Below are positions 4,787 to 5,398 of a DNA stretch of 5,398 bases, piece by piece. Source of the stretch: Thermoproteota archaeon. Its GTDB lineage: Archaea; Korarchaeota; Korarchaeia; B14-G2. The notes under the pieces were generated by a model. That model was not told the DNA's origin. It ran no database searches and was given only the letters and a program-made list of their open reading frames with translations. The position numbers and the translations under genes were made by a program. Location: positions 1-5,398 of the forward strand of contig QMWA01000123.1 of NCBI GenBank assembly GCA_003661385.1, read 5' to 3'. Each line of letters begins with the position of its first letter. Within the stretch, counting starts at the first letter, position 1.

Positions 4787-5398
4787 CTAGCCTACTGCCA
4801 GTATGGTGTAGGCATCTACCCCAAGTGGGTCTACTTTCCCATTGTGGTTTGAGTCCTCCCACATGACTACTAGTATGTGGTATCCTGCTAGTGCGCTCCA
4901 GGTGTCGGGGTCTGACATGTATAGGCAGCCTGCCATGGTTCCCCAGCCTGTTACACCAGCTATCAGCATGAGGTTCCTGTCTATCCCCGGCTCAGACTCA
5001 TGCACTAGGGCTACTACAAAGTAGTCTCTGTAGCCTGTCATGTTGCTGTACCAGTCCCAGCTTCCTAGCTCTGATACAGTCAGCCTTGCGCCACCTGGTA
5101 TGGCTTCGAACCCTATGCCTGCCATAGACTGTATTTTCGCTGCTACAGCGTTCACCACTCCTCCTCCCACAGCTATCAGGTTGCTTGTCGTGTCTATCCA
5201 CTCCAGTGTGCTCAGGTTGATGACCTGGTGGTCGAAGACTGGCTCAAGTGGGTCCATGCCAGCTTCTGCTGCAGCGTACTCCAGGAGGCTTCCCCCAGCG
5301 CAGTCTATGGTCTCTGGGTTCCAGAAGCCCTCACTCGGATACCACCTGCCATATACTCGCTTGGTGTCTGTCCTGAAGAGGCTTGGTATGTTCTCGAA
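4787..5398 (-). CDS. C-terminal part of a secreted S-layer-like protein
   Basis: Partial: the frame is open to the right window edge, so the N-terminus lies outside; 203 codons are visible. An internal ATG at 5257 is not the start, because the upstream 47 codons are open and read as plausible protein (RVYGRWYPSEGFW, ETIDCAGGS). Seen: the NLIAVGGGVVNAVAAKI strand-turn-helix, a pattern known from archaeal S-layer and cell-surface proteins; an LMLIAGVTGWGTMAGCLY segment of the same type; two N-glycosylation sequons (NLS, NMT); and near the end an EF-hand/dockerin-like loop D-S-N-H-N-G-K-V-D, which is expected to bind calcium. No C-terminal membrane segment is present. The TAG stop at 4787-4789 is followed by a T5 terminator. 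Exact family not recognised; a structural surface protein, or the tail of a surface enzyme, fits best. Confidence 0.7.
   Translation of the reverse strand, partial: FENIPSLFRTDTKRVYGRWYPSEGFWNPETIDCAGGSLLEYAAAEAGMDPLEPVFDHQVINLSTLEWIDTTSNLIAVGGGVVNAVAAKIQSMAGIGFEAIPGGARLTVSELGSWDWYSNMTGYRDYFVVALVHESEPGIDRNLMLIAGVTGWGTMAGCLYMSDPDTWSALAGYHILVVMWEDSNHNGKVDPLGVDAYTILAVG

Noticed and set aside
4501-4866. Plus-strand open frame of 121 codons
   Set aside because: It spans the antisense of the PIN remnant, the terminator and the end of the S-layer-like gene, and has no recognisable domain or ribosome binding site.
5103-5113. tRNA T-arm-like GCTTCGAACCC
   Set aside because: It lies within the open frame of the S-layer-like gene (codons for G-F-E-A), the flanking stem is imperfect, and no acceptor, D or anticodon arm is found around it.
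4998-5201. Minus-strand 67-codon frame inside the S-layer-like gene
   Set aside because: It is an Arg/Ser-rich shadow of the longer frame, which is open to the window edge and carries real motifs.
1-5398. CRISPR array, insertion sequence or C/D-box RNA
   Set aside because: I found no regularly spaced repeats, no transposase and no RUGAUGA/CUGA pair at a usable distance. The repeated AGCT-type words are too short and irregular.

Overview
The window looks like a chromosomal stretch of a thermophilic crenarchaeon (Thermoproteota); this is inference. The support is an archaeal TATA box (TTTTATAT) and GGTGA Shine-Dalgarno in front of one gene, probable GTG/TTG-type starts and AGG/ATA-rich codons, a stand-alone AlaX editing protein, remnants of MNT-type nucleotidyltransferase and PIN-domain genes, and an archaeal S-layer-like secreted protein. 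I cannot name the genus. All intact genes lie on the minus strand, so the reading order is from high to low coordinates.

In minus-strand order: (1) 5398-4787, the C-terminal part of a large secreted S-layer-like protein with a terminal EF-hand-like calcium loop, followed by a T5 terminator. (2) 4716-4494, the remnant of a PIN-domain (VapC-like) gene; only its C-terminal 59 codons are clean. (3) 4456-2429, a secreted GH114-like (TM1410/polygalactosaminidase-type) glycosidase with a beta-rich middle and an Ig-like C-terminal domain. (4) About 2400-2159, a decayed, frameshifted second copy of that glycosidase's C-terminal domain. (5) 2152-1493, a protein of four degenerate CBS motifs. (6) 1413-958, an intact AlaX-S type alanyl-tRNA editing protein with its own TATA box, a perfect 16-bp palindrome and a Shine-Dalgarno. 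(7) 957-778, non-coding DNA between convergent genes with a foldable three-way-junction element. (8) On the plus strand, 460-777, the C-terminal third of an M20 metallopeptidase with no N-terminus. (9) 428-1, an MNT-type nucleotidyltransferase gene frameshifted in a G6 run and running off the left edge.

The outer part of the window (S-layer-like protein plus GH114-like enzyme) suggests cell-surface glycoprotein or glycan work. The AlaX and CBS genes are housekeeping or regulatory. The most notable overall feature is the density of broken genes: four relics (PIN, glycosidase C-terminus, M20, MNT) sit between three intact genes and one partial gene. The sequence is also saturated with the palindrome AGCT, except inside the M20 relic. 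I did not find a convincing new multi-gene system. The best leads are the decayed tandem duplicate, the palindrome-bearing AlaX promoter, the structured 834-909 element and the frameshifted nucleotidyltransferase.
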